From: Gambelia wislizenii
Lineage: Eukaryota > Chordata > Lepidosauria > Squamata > Crotaphytidae
Direction of reading: 5' to 3'
DNA length: 64,000 bases
Assembly: GCA_030847615.1 (NCBI GenBank)
Contig: JAUMIR010000004.1
Location: 70,153,001-70,217,000, forward strand
The notes under the pieces are model-generated. The model did no database searches, was not told the origin of the DNA, and saw only the letters and a program-made list of their open reading frames with translations. Both the position numbers and the translations under genes were made by a program. Position 1 is the first letter of the stretch. Each line of letters opens with the position of its first letter. This document shows positions 1-11,715 of the stretch, piece after piece.

Positions 1-1437
1 TGCTTCTACAATCAACTTCACAACACCCCAGCTTTGTTTGTCAGTTCAACCTGTTAAAGGACTTGATTTCAAACTTGGTGCCCTGACTCAAGAGGCCCTA
101 TGTTGGGTCCTTGTCCGCCTTACTACTGAACACTATGGGACTATGAGCAGGGCCTTGAAGGTTAATTTCATGCCTAGCCAGGTCCATGTGAGAAAAAGTG
201 GTCCTTCGGCTCCTTCTGAAGAAAAGGCAACATGTTAGGCTTGACTGTACCACGCGACAGCTCACTGCAAAGAAACTGCACAGTACTTTGCAGATAAAGT
301 TGCTCAGATCACTCCAACTTGGATGCTGTAGTTGATACAGTTCCAGTGGATGTAACCTTGGCTCCTGTTTGTCCAGTATTGTTGGTTATGTTTCACTTTG
401 TGCAGCTTGAGGATATGAACAGGATCCTTGGAGAGGTGAAACCCACCACATGTGTGCAAGACCCTTGCCCTTCCTGGCTTATCAAACAGGCCACAGGGGG
501 ACTGGCTGAGTGGGCAAAGGGGGTAGTCAATGCCTCCCTACAACAAGGCAGCATTCTAACTTGCCTAAAAGAGGCAGCTGTGAAGCCTTTGTTGAAAAAA
601 AAACAACATCCCTGAATAATGGATAATTATGAACCAGTGTCCAACCTACCATTTTTGGGCAATGTATTAGAGCATGTGGTGACCTCCCAACTCCAGGGAT
701 TTCTGGATGAAATGGACCATCTAGATCGATTTCAGTCTGCTATCAGGCCTGGCTATGGGACAGAGATTAGCTTTGGTTGCCTTGGTGGGGTGACCTACAC
801 AACGAACTGGATGGGGCAAATGTGTCCCTGTTGGTTCTGCTGGACCTCTCAGCAGCTTTCAATACCATCGACCATGGTATCCTTCTGGGCTGCCTTGCTG
901 GAATGGGACTTGGAGGCATTGTTTTACATTGGCTCCATTCCTTCCTTGAGGGGCAACCATCAATATGTGGATGATATCCAACTCTATTACTCCTTTCCAC
1001 CCCAATCTAAGGAGGCTGACCTAGTCCTAAACCAGTGTCTGTCACCATTAATGGACAGAATGAGGGGAAACAAATTGAAACTTAATCCAGACAATAAAGA
1101 GGTGCTCCTGGTCACTTGAAAGGCAGTTCAGGGAATAGGGATTCAGCCTATGTTACACTCCCCCTGAAGACACAGGTTCACAGTTAGGGTGTACTCCTGG
1201 ACTCAGCTTTGAACCTGGAGGCCTAGGTTTCTGTGGTGGCCAGGAGTGCTTTTGCACATTTAAAGCTTTTGTGCCAACTGTGCCTGTTCCTTGAGATGCT
1301 GGATCTCACCATGGTGGTACATGTCTTAGTTACATCCCATTTGGACTACTGTAATGCACTCTATTTGGGACTGCCTTTGAAAAGTGTTTGGAAACTTCAG
1401 CTGGTCCAAAGAGCTACAACCAGGGTGTTAACTGGGG
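1..1437 (+). mobile_element. L2-type LINE fragment, reverse transcriptase part, degenerate
   Basis: Decayed copy of an L2-clade non-LTR retrotransposon ORF2. The frame at 319-615 holds the linker before the polymerase (DAVVDT, DPCPSWLIK, LKEAAVKPLLKKK). The frame at 619-1119 gives DNYEPVSNLPFLGNVLEHVV, then the catalytic YVDD at 964-975. Continuation at 1233-1437 encodes a VTSHLDYCNALYLGLPL block. Compared with the copy at 4548-6428, the stretch between SFLEGQ and HQYVDD is missing, so an internal deletion lies near 948-960. Several frameshifts and stops make it inactive. The family assignment rests on the polymerase motifs and on the similarity among the L2 copies in this window. Confidence 0.85.
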
Positions 1438-1531
1438 CAGCCACCAAGAAAGCCCTCTCTTGTGTCCCCACCAACCGTATTGGCAATGATGATGGGACAG
1501 AGAGAAGAGCCTCTCCTGATGATCTCAGCGC
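1438..1531 (-). mobile_element. Short inverted L2 fragment between two plus-strand L2 pieces
   Basis: Read on the minus strand it gives LRSSGEALLSVPSSLPIRLV and then GTQERAFLVAAP, the C-terminal part of the L2 polymerase ORF (compare RSSGRNLLQP..SQRAFSAVAP in the plus-strand copy at 1820-1900). It therefore lies in the opposite orientation to the sequence on both sides. This is an insertion or rearrangement breakpoint in the mosaic. Confidence 0.65.
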
Positions 1532-2222
1532 TGGTAACCTCATGTCTTGATTTCTGTAATGCACTCTACATGGGGCTACCCTTGTGCTTAGTTCGGAAAT
1601 TACAGCTGGTACAAAATATGGCAGCCAGGCTAGTTTCTGGGACATCTAGGAGGGACCACATTACTCCGGTTCTGAGGTCCCTCCACTGGCTGCCTGTCAG
1701 CTTCCGGGCCCAGTACAAGGTGTTGGTTATCACCTTTAAAGCCCTAAATGGCTTTGGCCCAAGCTATCTCAGGGACCGCCTTCTCCCTTATAATCTTCCC
1801 CGCGCTCTCCGGTCCTCTGGGAGGAATTTGTTGCAGCCACAAAGACCTAGGCTGGTGACCACCTCCCAGAGGGCTTTCTCGGCTGTCGCCCCCAAATTGT
1901 GGAACGGCCTGCCGGATGAGATCCGCCTATTGACATCATTAGACAGCTTTAAAAAGGCTGTCAAGACGGTTCTCTTCAGGCAGGCTTTTCCAGAATAGCT
2001 AACCCCGGCCTCAGGAACCCCCTCTGGAGATTGCTTCTGGACCTCCAAACTGATGCTGCTTGCTCGAAAGGGTTTTTAATAAATTGTATCATATATTGAT
2101 TTTAATTTGTATTAATTTAATAATGTTTTAAGGGGGGAAAGGGATTTTGAGTTGTTTTATACTGTGTACTATTTTATTGATTGCTCGCAGAGGGGCGGGA
2201 TATAAATAAATTTTATTATTAT
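1532..2222 (+). mobile_element. L2-type LINE, 3' end
   Basis: The frame ends at 1998 and contains the L2 C-terminal signature: LRSLHWLPVSFRAQYKVL, FKALNGFGPSYLRDRLLPY, AFSAVAPKLWNGLPDEIR and a terminal LFRQAFPE. The 3' untranslated region runs through GGGGCGGGATATAAATAAA and ends in an ATT trinucleotide run at about 2209-2226. This tail matches the L2 3' ends at 22304-22850 and 2347-2731. It is well preserved compared with the fragment upstream. Confidence 0.88.
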
Positions 2223-2225
2223 TAT

Positions 2226-2346
2226 TAGCTCATACAGGGAGATACAGCTTGCCAAATAGCCTGGACCAGTGCCATATTGGGCTTTATAAGTTATAGCCAA
2301 CACTTTGAAGTGTGCCCAGAAACAAACTGGCAGCCAATGGAACTAG
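2226..2346 (-). mobile_element. L2 fragment (minus strand)
   Basis: The reverse complement starts TTCCATTGGCTGCCAGTTTG and encodes the HWLPV..F..LAYKAQYG part of the L2 C-terminal domain. Related minus-strand pieces lie at 27183-27258 and 48370-48905. It is only about 120 bp and is bounded by plus-strand L2 sequence on both sides. Confidence 0.6.
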
Positions 2347-2695
2347 ACTCTAGACTCTAGCCCCTAGACTATGGAACTCCCAGGGAGGCCAGAATGGCTC
2401 CCTCCTTGTTGTCCTTCTGTCAGCAGGCTAAAACCTTTTTATTCAGATAGGCTTTTAAAACAGAAAATTTTTAAAGAACAGGCTACAGGGTACTGTATTG
2501 TTTTAAGTGAATTGTTTTTAAGAGCTCTTTTTATCTTTTTCAATGGCATTTTATTCTGTTACTGAAGTGTGAATTGTTTTAATATTGTAAATAGCTTGAT
2601 TCTGTTTTAATGCTCACTTTTTGTATGTTTTTAATTGTATTGTTCTTTTAAATTATGATCTGCTTTGAGTCCCATTTTTTGTGGCAAAGCAGGAT

Positions 2696-2731
<36 letters not shown>
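2347..2731 (+). mobile_element. L2 3' end with (AAT)n tail
   Basis: A degenerate end of the L2 frame (WNS.., then LFIQIGF near 2435) is followed by an AT-rich 3' UTR ending in GGCAAAGCAGGATATAGTAA and an (AAT)n run at 2697-2731. The tail organisation matches the other L2 copies here. The segment 2732-3400 that follows has no feature I can assign. Confidence 0.65.
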
Positions 2732-2733
<2 letters not shown>

Positions 2734-3414
2734 ACGTTTATTCAGAGTCCCTTGCACTTTTGTCCAGCTGTGCCACTTAATCTATCATCTGTGGCCTGCA
2801 AGCAAGAAGGCTGGCCACCCATGTTTCAAAGTGGTAGGATGTGATGCAAGTCTCTTGACTTTTGAGTGGTAGAACAGCTGGCATTGCTGATGGTGGTGGA
2901 GTCCTTCAATTTATCAGTGTCACCCTCAGGGGTGGTCCTCTGTGTAGCTGATGCACATCTTCCTGCTACCCTCAGCCTCCTTTTTAGCTTTTAGCTGTTC
3001 AAAGGCCCATCAAGATTCACGGCACAGAGGAAACCGCAGGCTCTGGAGTGTGCGTGTGTGTTTTCCCCCCTTCAGAGACTCTTGCTTTTGTCTCCTGTTG
3101 TGTGCAGCTGCTGTGTGAGGGATTTTAAGGAGGGGCCACAGCTGCTGAGTACACACTCTGGAAAAGTGGGGTTGGCCCATGGCCCAGGTTGGTGCAAATC
3201 CACAGGCCACTTTCACCCAGTTTCAGCAGTTTCATAGCACCTCAAAAGAAAACATGTAGGGAGCAAACAGATACACATGGAGCTGTAAATCTTAAAGCAA
3301 GTGTATCTCTGTTTCCTTATGGCAGTGGAAGTCAAATTTGACTGTTTCCAGTCAAATAGTAATGCAGTTAAGTAATTTTAAACTTGAGTCATAAATGTCT
3401 TCTGGAGGGGTGGC

Positions 3415-3545
3415 ATGAGAACTCAGGAGGAGAATGAAGTGGTCCTCCAAAGGTTGTTAGCATTCCTCACCATTGGGTATGCTGGCTAAGATTAATAGGA
3501 ATTGCAGTCCAACAACTCCTGGAGGGCCACATGATTACCATCCCT
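3415..3545. repeat. Palindromic ACAACTCC-type short repeat, degenerate
   Basis: GGTCCTCCAAAGGTTGTTAG on one side and ATTGCAGTCCAACAACTCCT then GGAGGGCCAC on the other form imperfect inverted arms around CTCACCATTGGGTATGCTGG. The same layout recurs at 7262-7392, 55145-55250 and 62210-62320. I read it as a small non-autonomous DNA element, superfamily not determined. Confidence 0.5.
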
Positions 3546-3571
3546 GGTTTAGATGCTAATGTATATTACTT

Positions 3572-3800
3572 TTCTCTCTCTCTGGCTTTTCTTCGCAAAC
3601 GAAGATTCAGGAAGGACTCACCTTGCACTTTCTGCAAGCACGCTGATGACTAAAAAGGCCAACCTGAAATAAACAAGTCCAGTTGCAGAAAGCATAGCAG
3701 AAGGTCTCCTTGGGTGATGTTTTCGGGTTGTGATTCTTTCTGCGTTGTTGTTTCTCTTCATGACTTGTTTGGCATGAGTTCTCAAATAAGGCTGCAGCCG
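3572..3800 (-). mobile_element. RTE-like LINE, 3'-terminal fragment
   Basis: On the plus strand it begins with a CT-rich run and GGCTTTTCTTCGCAAACGAA, the reverse complement of the 3' end shared by the copies at 15293, 18574, 27612 and 33713. The minus frame covers only the last coding segment. The 5' end is lost at about 3800. The clade is uncertain: the encoded protein resembles RTE or RTE-X type elements. Confidence 0.75.
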
Positions 3801-3894
3801 TAAGAAGAAGAAAAAAACACCTTCACTTGCAGACATGAAAGCAGAATCTAAGGAGAAGACACAAATGGGTCTTGGTTTTTTCCATCATGATGAT

Positions 3895-4108
3895 GTTGTT
3901 GTGTGTCTTCCAGTCATTTCTGACTTATGGCAACCCTAAGGCGACTTATCATGGGATTTTTCTTGGCAGAATTTGTTCAGAGGGGGTTTGCCCTTGCCTT
4001 CCTCTGAAGTTGAGAGTGTGACTTACCCAAGATCACCCAGCGAGTTTTCATGATCTCCCAGTGTTCTAGTACAACACTCAAACCACTACAGCACAAATGG
4101 TTCTCTCT
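3895..4108 (-). mobile_element. Sauria SINE
   Basis: The plus strand shows the SINE backwards: tail GTTGTGTGTCTTCCAGTCAT, body TTCAGAGGGGGTTTGCCCTT, and the reverse complement of a tRNA-like head ending CAACACTCAAACCACTACAG. Sauria SINEs are known from squamates and are thought to be mobilised by Bov-B LINEs. Here the tRNA-like B-box region is mutated, so it is not a functional tRNA gene. Confidence 0.85.
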
Positions 4109-4547
4109 TTTTCCATCATATTTGCCTCAAAAGTAAATAAACACAGTGTATGAATTGTTGTTACCATGTGCAAGTTGGCTATGGTTTTGGAATGGAAAAT
4201 GTTGCTTGCTCTGCTGGAGAAGGATGTGGGGGGGGGAGTACAATCCTGTTCGTTCTTTTGGACCTCTTGGCCATCTTTGATACCATGACCTGGTAAATTG
4301 TGCAAGTAACGACCAGAGACCAAATCTTTTCAACTGGGAAACCCCATCTGTGGAACCCTGCTAAATTTAGCTGATACTGTCCTAGTTCTCCTTTAATTGC
4401 TGGGTGAAAACTTTTATGTTTTCCTCACATCTTTTAGATTTAGTCTAAATGGGGTTTTAGTGCTAATGTTTTATTTAGTTGTGCAGTCAGTGGTTTTATT
4501 TTGTACAGCTTAATTTTATTATCTTCTAGTTTTTATCCAAAAAGAGC

Positions 4548-6428
4548 ACTTTGCAGATAAAACCACCCAGATCCACTCTGACTTGGATGCTGTAGTTGAT
4601 ACCAGTCTGATGGATGTAACCTTGGCCCCTACTTGTCCAGTGTTATTGCATACATTTTAATTTGTACAAACTGAGGTTGTGGACGGGATACTTGGAGAGG
4701 TGAGAGCCACCACATACATACTGGACTCATGCTCAGGCTTCCCAGCTGTTGAAAGCAGCCTGAGGGGGACTGGCAGGTAAGGGAAGTAGTGAATGCTTCA
4801 CTACAGCAAGGCATGCTTCCATCTTGCCTAAAAGAGGCTGTGGTGTGGCTATTATTGAAAAAATCCTTCCTGGATCCCACCGTGCTGGAGAACTATTGAC
4901 CAGTCTCCAATATCCCCATTGTGGGCAAGGTAATGGAGTGTATGGTGGCATCCATGAAACAGATTATCTAGATCCATTTCAATCTGGCTTCAGGCCTGGC
5001 TATAGGACAGAGGCAGCTTTGGACACCTTGGTAAGATGACCTACTCAGAGGACTGGACAGGGGGAATGTGTCCTTGTTGGTTCTGCTAGACCTCTCAGCA
5101 ACTTTCAATACTATCAACCATGTTATCCTTCTGAATCGCCTCTCTGGGATGGGACTTGGGTGCATTGTTTTATACTGGCTCTGATCCTTCTTGAAGGGGC
5201 AGACTCAGATGGAGCTGGGGGATGCCTGTTTGACACCCTGACCATTATCCTGTGGTGTCCCTCAGGACTCAGTTCTGTCCTCGATGCTGTTTAACACTGG
5301 CTAGGAGAGTTCACCTGGAGTTTTGGGTTCAGTGTCATCAGTATGCTGATGATACACAATTCTACCTCTCCTTTCCATCTGATTCCAAGGATGCTGTTTC
5401 TGTACTAAATTGGTGTCTGGTGTCTGTAGTCAGTAATGGACTGGATGAGGGTGAACACATTGAAACTTAATCCAGACAAGACAGAGGTGTTCCTGGTCAG
5501 TCAGAAGGCTGATCAGGGAATAGGGTTTCAACCTGTGCTGGATGGGGTTATACTCCCCTGAAATCTCAGGTTCACCACTTGGGTGTGTACCTGGACTCAG
5601 ATCTGAGCCCGGGTGTTTAGGTTTGGCTGTGGCCAGGAGTGCATTTGCACAATTGAAACTAGTGCAGCAGCTGCACCCATTCCTTTATAAGTCAAGGAAC
5701 GGTGACACATGCCTTGATTACATCTCATTTTGACTACTGTAACATGCTCTATGTGGGGTTGCCTTTGGAAACTCTTCAGAAACTTCAGCAGGTCCAAAAT
5801 GCTGTGGAAAGGCTGTTGACTGGGGATCATGTGACTCCCCGTTGAAACAGTTGCATTGGCTACCAGTCCGTTTTCAGGCAGAATTCAAAGTGTTGGTTCT
5901 GACCTTTAAAGCCATAAATGGCTTAGGACCAAACTATCTGAAAGACTGTATCTCCTTATATAAGCCAGTGCGAGCATTTAGATCTGCAAGGGGGAGGCTT
6001 TTCTTTCATTCTCACCATCTTTGCAGGTGTAGTTGGTGATGACTTGGGAGAAAGTCTTCTCCATGGCTGTTCCCAGGCTGTGGAACTCTCTTCCATGCGA
6101 GGTCCAGTTGCCATGCTTCCTGCTCTCTTTCCTCCAGAAGGTGAAGATGTTTTTATTTAGGCAGGCTTTTGAATTCTGAATTTTAATTACAGAGCTGCAG
6201 TGTGTCTACAAGTGGTGGCTGTTTTAATCATTTTATCTTTTATTAAAACTATGTTTTGACTATGCTTTAGGTGTTTTTAATTTTTTAAAGCATTTTAAAA
6301 ATAATACTGATGTTTAAGTTCTTCTTAACTTTTGTAAATTAAAGTTTTGGGGGTATCTTTTTAAATTATTGTAAGCTGCCTCGATTCCCACGTTTGGGAG
6401 AAAGGTGGGATATAAATTCAATAAATAA
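4548..6428 (+). mobile_element. L2-type LINE, long 5'-truncated copy
   Basis: This is the longest single L2 copy in the window. It starts in the linker (CACTTTGCAGATAAAACCAC) and passes through FQSGFRPGYRTEAALDTLV near 4980-5035. The catalytic YADD is at 5342-5353 inside HQYADDTQFYLSFPSD. It continues to QLHWLPVRFQAEFKVL and FKAINGLGPNYLKD at 5845-5950. The 3' UTR ends in GGTGGGATATAAATTCAATA and an AAT-rich tail. Frameshifts and stops throughout make it inactive. It supplies the intact middle that the copy at 1-1437 lacks. Confidence 0.88.
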
Positions 6429-7261
6429 TAATAAAAAATAGTTTTCTCCAGAGAAGCACACAGGTTCCAGGTTAGCAGAGAAGCATGGCAACCACAAGGT
6501 GATGCTACCCAAAATTGGTACCTGATGGAATGTTAATAACATACCGGTATTTGCTACATCCAAGTAGACAATATAGTATAAGAAGCTAACATAAGACTAG
6601 CGGTGCAATTGGACCTATGTTCTACTGATATTTCCCATTGGTAAGGTGCTGTGTGGCTATCTTGTTAAAATGCACTTTTTTGAAAATATAAGGAAATGTC
6701 CTGACATATAACTATGGGGATCTTTGGTTTATCCCTGGGCAGGTAGAAACAACAGTCCTACCTGTCCTTCTTAAGTGTTTATTTTATAAAGACATCCGCT
6801 TAAGATTTATATCACCCTTACTGTGTAAATATAAAGGTCGTACTGACTCTTTTTAATACTTCTTTGCTGCTCTCAGATATCAATCTTAATATATCATACA
6901 ATGTAGCTAGATTCTGTGTAGCAGCGATTAAAATCAGACAAACAATGACTTTGGAGAACCACTAATATAAAATTTGTCTAGGTTTAATGAGGGCATATAC
7001 CCTGAAAGGATGATTTTAAATGTTTTAATCTGTTTCTTGTAAATTGTACTTTTTAAAAATTTGTGCTGGTCTATGACTGCAATAAAGAAATTCTAAATTC
7101 TTGGTTTATCCTACTGAATCATCTTGACCTCTTGTTTGCTATCTTCATTTTTCTTGCCTTTCTAGCCAATAGGTTTTGAGGAATATTCAGAGGTATTTAA
7201 GAATAGAAATTTGTCTGTGCTTTCTCTTTCTTTACTGTTATAACCTTTACTGTCTGTTTAA
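6429..7261. other. AT-rich DNA without a supported gene
   Basis: I see no conserved frame. A stretch ending in GGTCTATGACTGCAATAAAG at about 7070-7089 resembles the 3' end of an unidentified retrotransposon (polyadenylation-like AATAAA), but no body is recognisable. Confidence 0.4.
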
Positions 7262-7392
7262 GTCAGGGTTGGATTTGTGTAGCTCTCCAGATGTTGTTGA
7301 ACTGCAACTCCCATCAACCTTAGCCACCATAGCCAATTGTGAAGTATGCTGGAAGCTATAGTGCAACAGCATCTGGAGGGCTACATGAGATC
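7262..7392. repeat. Palindromic ACAACTCC-type short repeat
   Basis: GCTCTCCAGATGTTGTTGAA and GCAACAGCATCTGGAGGGCT form inverted arms around ACTGCAACTCCCATCAACC. The layout matches the copies at 3415, 55145 and 62210. Confidence 0.6.
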
Positions 7393-8878
7393 TTAAGGCA
7401 TCTTCTGATCTCTGGACCTGAGATAATGCAGTATTCATGCATTTCAAGAACAACTGGTGTTGCTGAGGGAGAACTCCCTTCTCTCAGGAGTTTATGATGA
7501 GGAGTAAACAACATAGAAGAATGTAAACAGAGACCAGTAGCATTAGACTAAAGGCCTGTCTAGTTCAGTGTTGTTTCCCACACTGGTCAACAGGAGATCT
7601 CTGAGTAGCCCACAAGCAGGACATGAAAACAGCATGCTGCAGCTGGCATTGAGAAGTATGCTGCCTCTGATATTGTAGGTAATCCATCATGACTAGTAGC
7701 CATTGATAGTTTTGTTCTCCATGAAGTTGTCCAATCCCCTTTTAAAACCTCTGTTTTTGTGACTGTGACATGTACCTTGTTCATTTGAGATTTTCCAATA
7801 TTAATAAATAACCAATTAGATACAAAGTCTGCTTAGGCAGTATGATAGTTACTACTATGTTTGCAATATTTCCTAGACTGGGCCAGGAGCACTATTAATC
7901 TTCCGAAGCCAGACACAATAGCTAAGGTTAAGGGTAAATTGTTGTGGGGGAGGTTTGTGAAGAAGCAATTACAAAAACCAGACCACAGGATTCAGTGGAT
8001 ATTAAAAATGGAACCTATTCATTTGTACCAGGATTTACAAATGGGAAATAAGGATCAACATAGAAAACATATATTCAGAGGGAAAGGAAACTTGCTACAG
8101 TCCCTAGCAGTGCTAATTCTAATCATGGAGGATCATTAAAAGGATATTTATATTTGTACAATATTTGCATGGGTTTCTCTCTCTCTTTCTCCCTAGCTAA
8201 CCACTGTTCTCGATGGACAGTCCCAAATGCTGTAAATGAGGATGTGCTCTTTCTCCTCTCTCCTCCTTCACTCCATGATTCTAACATGAAGGGCGGGCAT
8301 TCTTTGAGAAACATACCGTAGTTCCTTAGACCCAGCTGCCAAGCCAGCTAGCCCATCACCACTTATTGTAGCAGCAAATTCCATAAATTAAGTATGTGCT
8401 ATGTGAACAAATACTTTCTTTTGACCATCCTGAATTTCCCACCATCCATCTTTCGCCTTCTGCTTGTGGATCAGTTGCACAATTTCATGGCATTCATGCT
8501 ATAACTGGTGTTATGCACTATGTTTGCCACACATGTGAACTGTAGAGCCAGTTTTAATTACATCACTAAAATATGTGTTCTGTTTCACATAATTGTTTTA
8601 TGATACCTAGCCTGCTGTGTTTTCCATCTTTTTCAGCTAAACGTATCATGAGAATCATGTGTGATTCTGTCCAGAGCATCATGCAAGTGAGAACTGGTAG
8701 GAACTAAAGAAAAAAGTTATAGTTTCTTAATATAAAAGAAGTAAATCTTTGTTGTTACTATTTTGTTTTCATACATGAAAATGAAACATTTCAGTTTTTT
8801 TCTTCCAACTTAGCAAGATCAGACTTTTTGTATATTTTTCAATGATTTCTTGCATTTCGAGACTTCTTTGCACAAAAC
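7393..8878. other. Unassigned AT-rich stretch
   Basis: There is a frame of 92 codons at 7861-8139, but it shows no domain I recognise, no splice context and no conserved motif. The rest is low-complexity to unique DNA with no repeat I can name. Confidence 0.3.
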
Positions 8879-9094
8879 CACAGTACTGTGGGCCCTTGGT
8901 ATCCACTGGAGTTTGGTTCCAGTACTCTCCGTGAATACCAAAATCTGTGGGTGCTCAAGTCCCTTTATATACAATGGGGTATGGTCCCTGATATAAAATG
9001 ACAAAATCAAGGTTTGCTTTTTGGAAAAAAAAATTTTTTAGAAGGTTTCCAAACTGTGGTTGCTGGAATCCATGAATATGGAGGGCTGACTGTA
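8879..9094. mobile_element. Tigger-like miniature element
   Basis: One end reads GGGCCCTTGGTATCCACTGG with TTTGGTTCCAG. The other end reads CCATGAATATGGAGGGCTGA then CTGTA, an inverted match. These termini follow the pattern of pogo/Tigger elements in Tc1/mariner (TA target). About 215 bp, no transposase frame. Confidence 0.7.
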
Positions 9095-9146
9095 CAATAT
9101 CTTGTGTGTTTTGCAGGTTTTTTCATAGATTGTTTGTGCAAAATAT

Positions 9147-9362
9147 ACAGTCAGCCCGTCATTTCCATGAACCATCCACAGCTTAAAAATATTTGGGGGG
9201 AAACATCTAAAAAGCAAACATTGCTATTTGCCATTTTATATAAGGGACATAATTTTATGATGCCATTGTATATAATGGGAATTGAACATCCAGGGATGTT
9301 GGTATCCATTGGGGGTCCTGGAACCAAACCCCAACTGATATTGAGGGTCAACTTTATTATTG
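9147..9362. mobile_element. Tigger-like miniature element, opposite orientation to its neighbour
   Basis: It begins CAGTCAGCCCGTCATTTCCA and ends GGTATCCATTGGGGGTCCTG, GAACCAAACCCC and GAGGGTCAAC. Same family as 8879-9094 but inverted, only about 52 bp away. Confidence 0.7.
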
Positions 9363-9544
9363 ACATTTGTGCATAAAAAGTAGTGAAATGTGAAAAATCA
9401 TTGAAATGTGCAAAAACAGTGATAATATGGTGACACACTGGTCAAGACCTCCTACTAAGTATATTAAATTGCCAAATATGTGCACTCAGTTATAGGTTCA
9501 CTGAGAGGCACCTGACATAGCCGGATGAACAACACAAGAGTAGC

Positions 9545-10292
9545 CAAAAACAGAACTGTGTAGCAGAAAGGGCACAAAAACAATGCCTTCAGCTAGCAGT
9601 GGCCAAGAGGTGTGCTGGCTAGGGGATGGGGGGAGGTCTGCCCCACTCGGCCCTCACCCAGAACAGGCCCTTGGCAGAAGCTACCACAGCTGGTGGAGAG
9701 CTGGGAGGAACATGCACTCAGTTGCAGAAGCCACCACAGCTGGCGGCGAGCCAGGAGGAATGGGCTGCTGCTGCCTAGGCCAGCCCAAAAGCAAGCCAGT
9801 AAGCAGCCAGGCAATTGGGATGGGGATGGGGAGAGTGCTGGGATTGCCCAGCCTGGGCTAGGAGCGGTGGTGAGGAGGAGGAGGGAAGGGAGCCCGGCTC
9901 TGGGCTTCAGAGGCTGTTGGCTGACCCGATGCAGGGCCATTCAACAATGGCAGATCCAGAATTGCAAGGCATCCCTTTCAAGTCCACCCCCTTTGAGGTC
10001 CAACCAATCACAGTTCAGCTCTGCTGTGTGCCCCGTTTCCTGGATGGTAGCAGATTGTGTGGTTTTTCTCAGACTTTTCAAAAAAGACTGGGGAAAATAG
10101 AGGGATGGAAAGTCAAAGATTTTTGGAGTTTTTGGCTTCCCGCCCTTCCAAATAGTGCAAGTGTGGCCCACCAAACGTGAGAACCAATGGGATTTTCCCC
10201 TAATTCTTTCTGGATATTTTTTGCCGTGTAATCAATCTCCTGGTTACTAATGGGTCAAAGATGACATTTGGGAGGGACCATGTAAATAGCCC
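9545..10292 (+). mobile_element. Harbinger-like non-autonomous element with GC-rich core
   Basis: The right part matches, in opposite orientation, the element at 25799-26564: AAGTCCACCCC, CCAACCAATCACAGTTCAGC, TCTGCTGTG, then GGGAAAATAG, and a terminus CCATGTAAATAGCCC. The left end is not certain. A GC-rich block at 9660-9760 repeats a unit of about 60 bp (CAGAAGCTACCACAGCTGGT / CAGAAGCCACCACAGCTGGC). Frames across it (up to 162 codons) are products of base composition, not genes. Confidence 0.6.
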
Positions 10293-10617
10293 TGGTTAGA
10301 TTTTGATTCCACTTATTGATCAGGGCTCTCTTTCTGTCCCTTTCAGTAAAACAGGAAGGCTTGCTGCCTCAGAAGAAACAGTCAAACTGAAAGAAATGCA
10401 TCACATGGGTCTATTGTTAGGCAGGTTAATCAGTGTGATTTCTTTGTGTAACCAATGGGGGAGGGGAGGGAGAGAACTTTGTGAAGCCCAGTTGACAGCA
10501 GAACAGGTGAGTTTATGGAATGGAAGAAAAGCTTAATTTTGGAAAGAAAGAAAAAAGAATGAAAAAGAAAAAAAAGTAAGTCTCGGAATGGAACTAGGGA
10601 GAGGGACTGATTTTATA

Positions 10618-10974
10618 CAGTAGCACCCCCTGTATCTGCTGATTCACCATCTGCTGATTCAATTATCTGCAGGTGGCAACGGGGGGGGGGAGGTGGGGGA
10701 GGGAGAGGAGGAGGAGAGATTGCACCTCCCTTCTCCTTTTGCCCTTGGGATCACCCCCCTCCCCGGGATCACTCCCGTGGTGGAATGGTGACGGGAGATG
10801 AAGGGAGGGGAGGCAGAGATCTCACCTCCCTTCTTCCTTTGCCCCCAGGATTCCCCTTGCTTGGATCACTCCCATGGTGGGAACGGCGACAGGGCGCATT
10901 CACTATTATCCATGAATGTCATTATCTGTGAGGGGCCCTGGAACCAATCCCCCACAGATATGGGAGTCCTACAG
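10618..10974. mobile_element. Tigger-like miniature element with TA target duplication
   Basis: Termini CAGTAGCACCCCCTGTATCT and GATATGGGAGTCCTACAG are inverted and flanked by TA at 10616-10617 and 10975-10976. Inside is a GC-rich tandem duplication of about 100 bp (GCACCTCCCTTCTCC.. and CTCACCTCCCTTCTTCC..). Confidence 0.75.
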
Positions 10975-11524
10975 TATGCATAACAGGAAACTTCAAGTGG
11001 CCAGTTCCTTTCAGAATGTCAGGTTTTTTAACCCTGAAAGACAAGCATCTCCTATGGGGAGGTGCAATGTGACTCTCTCAAGTAACTTCTGGTTACTTCT
11101 GATTGTAGTCTGAATTGGTTTTTACTGCATACTATTATATTCATTTTTTGTATTATAATACTGTATTTCTCCTGTTGTATGCAGAGGACATCCTGGATTG
11201 TCTCGATTAGGTTCATCCTCCCACTCCCTCTGATAGACACATTCTCCAACCAATCAGTTTGAAGCTCTGGCCCTCTGCTGATAATATTTGGGTTAAACTG
11301 CAATTAATTCCTTTGTAATCTTCATCACACAGTGCTATGTACTTGGATAATTAAGTGAAACGTTTTCCTCAAACCCATCCTACATTTCCTTCTTGCTTGG
11401 CTTCTCCTTCCCTCCATACTTCCCATTCTACTTTTTGCCTATCTTCTTCATCTTTTTCTTTTTACTCACCCCCTTTAATTATACAATTAAGGTAAAATGG
11501 GTGCAGAGAATAGTTGGCTTGTAA

Positions 11525-11715
11525 GATGTGTATGAGTGTACATGACTTCGAGCCACCTGTTAACTTGTGGCGACTCCATGAATTTCATAGGGTTTTCTTA
11601 GATGAGGAATATTCAGAGGTGGTTTTGCCAGTTCCTTCCTAACCTTCCTAACTGACCCTACTTAGCTTCCAAGATCAGACATATTTTGGTGCCTTTGGGG
11701 TATTTAGGCCTGCTT
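11525..11715 (-). mobile_element. 5S rRNA-headed SINE (5S-Sauria type), degenerate
   Basis: The plus strand shows a tail (TTCGAGCCACCTGTTAACTT, GACTCCATGAATTTCATAGG), then the reverse complement of a 5S rRNA internal-promoter region (CTTAGCTTCCAAGATCAGAC). The 5S-like part is diverged, so this is not a 5S gene. Other copies: 24372-24600 and 62648-62885. Confidence 0.75.

Noticed and set aside
7861..8139. 92-codon frame with a lysine-rich sequence
   Set aside because: I cannot match it to any family, and it lacks promoter or splice context. It could be an old element remnant.
9583..10180. Frames of 92-162 codons in the GC-rich segment
   Set aside because: They lie in a non-autonomous element and overlap one another on both strands. 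No domain recognised.
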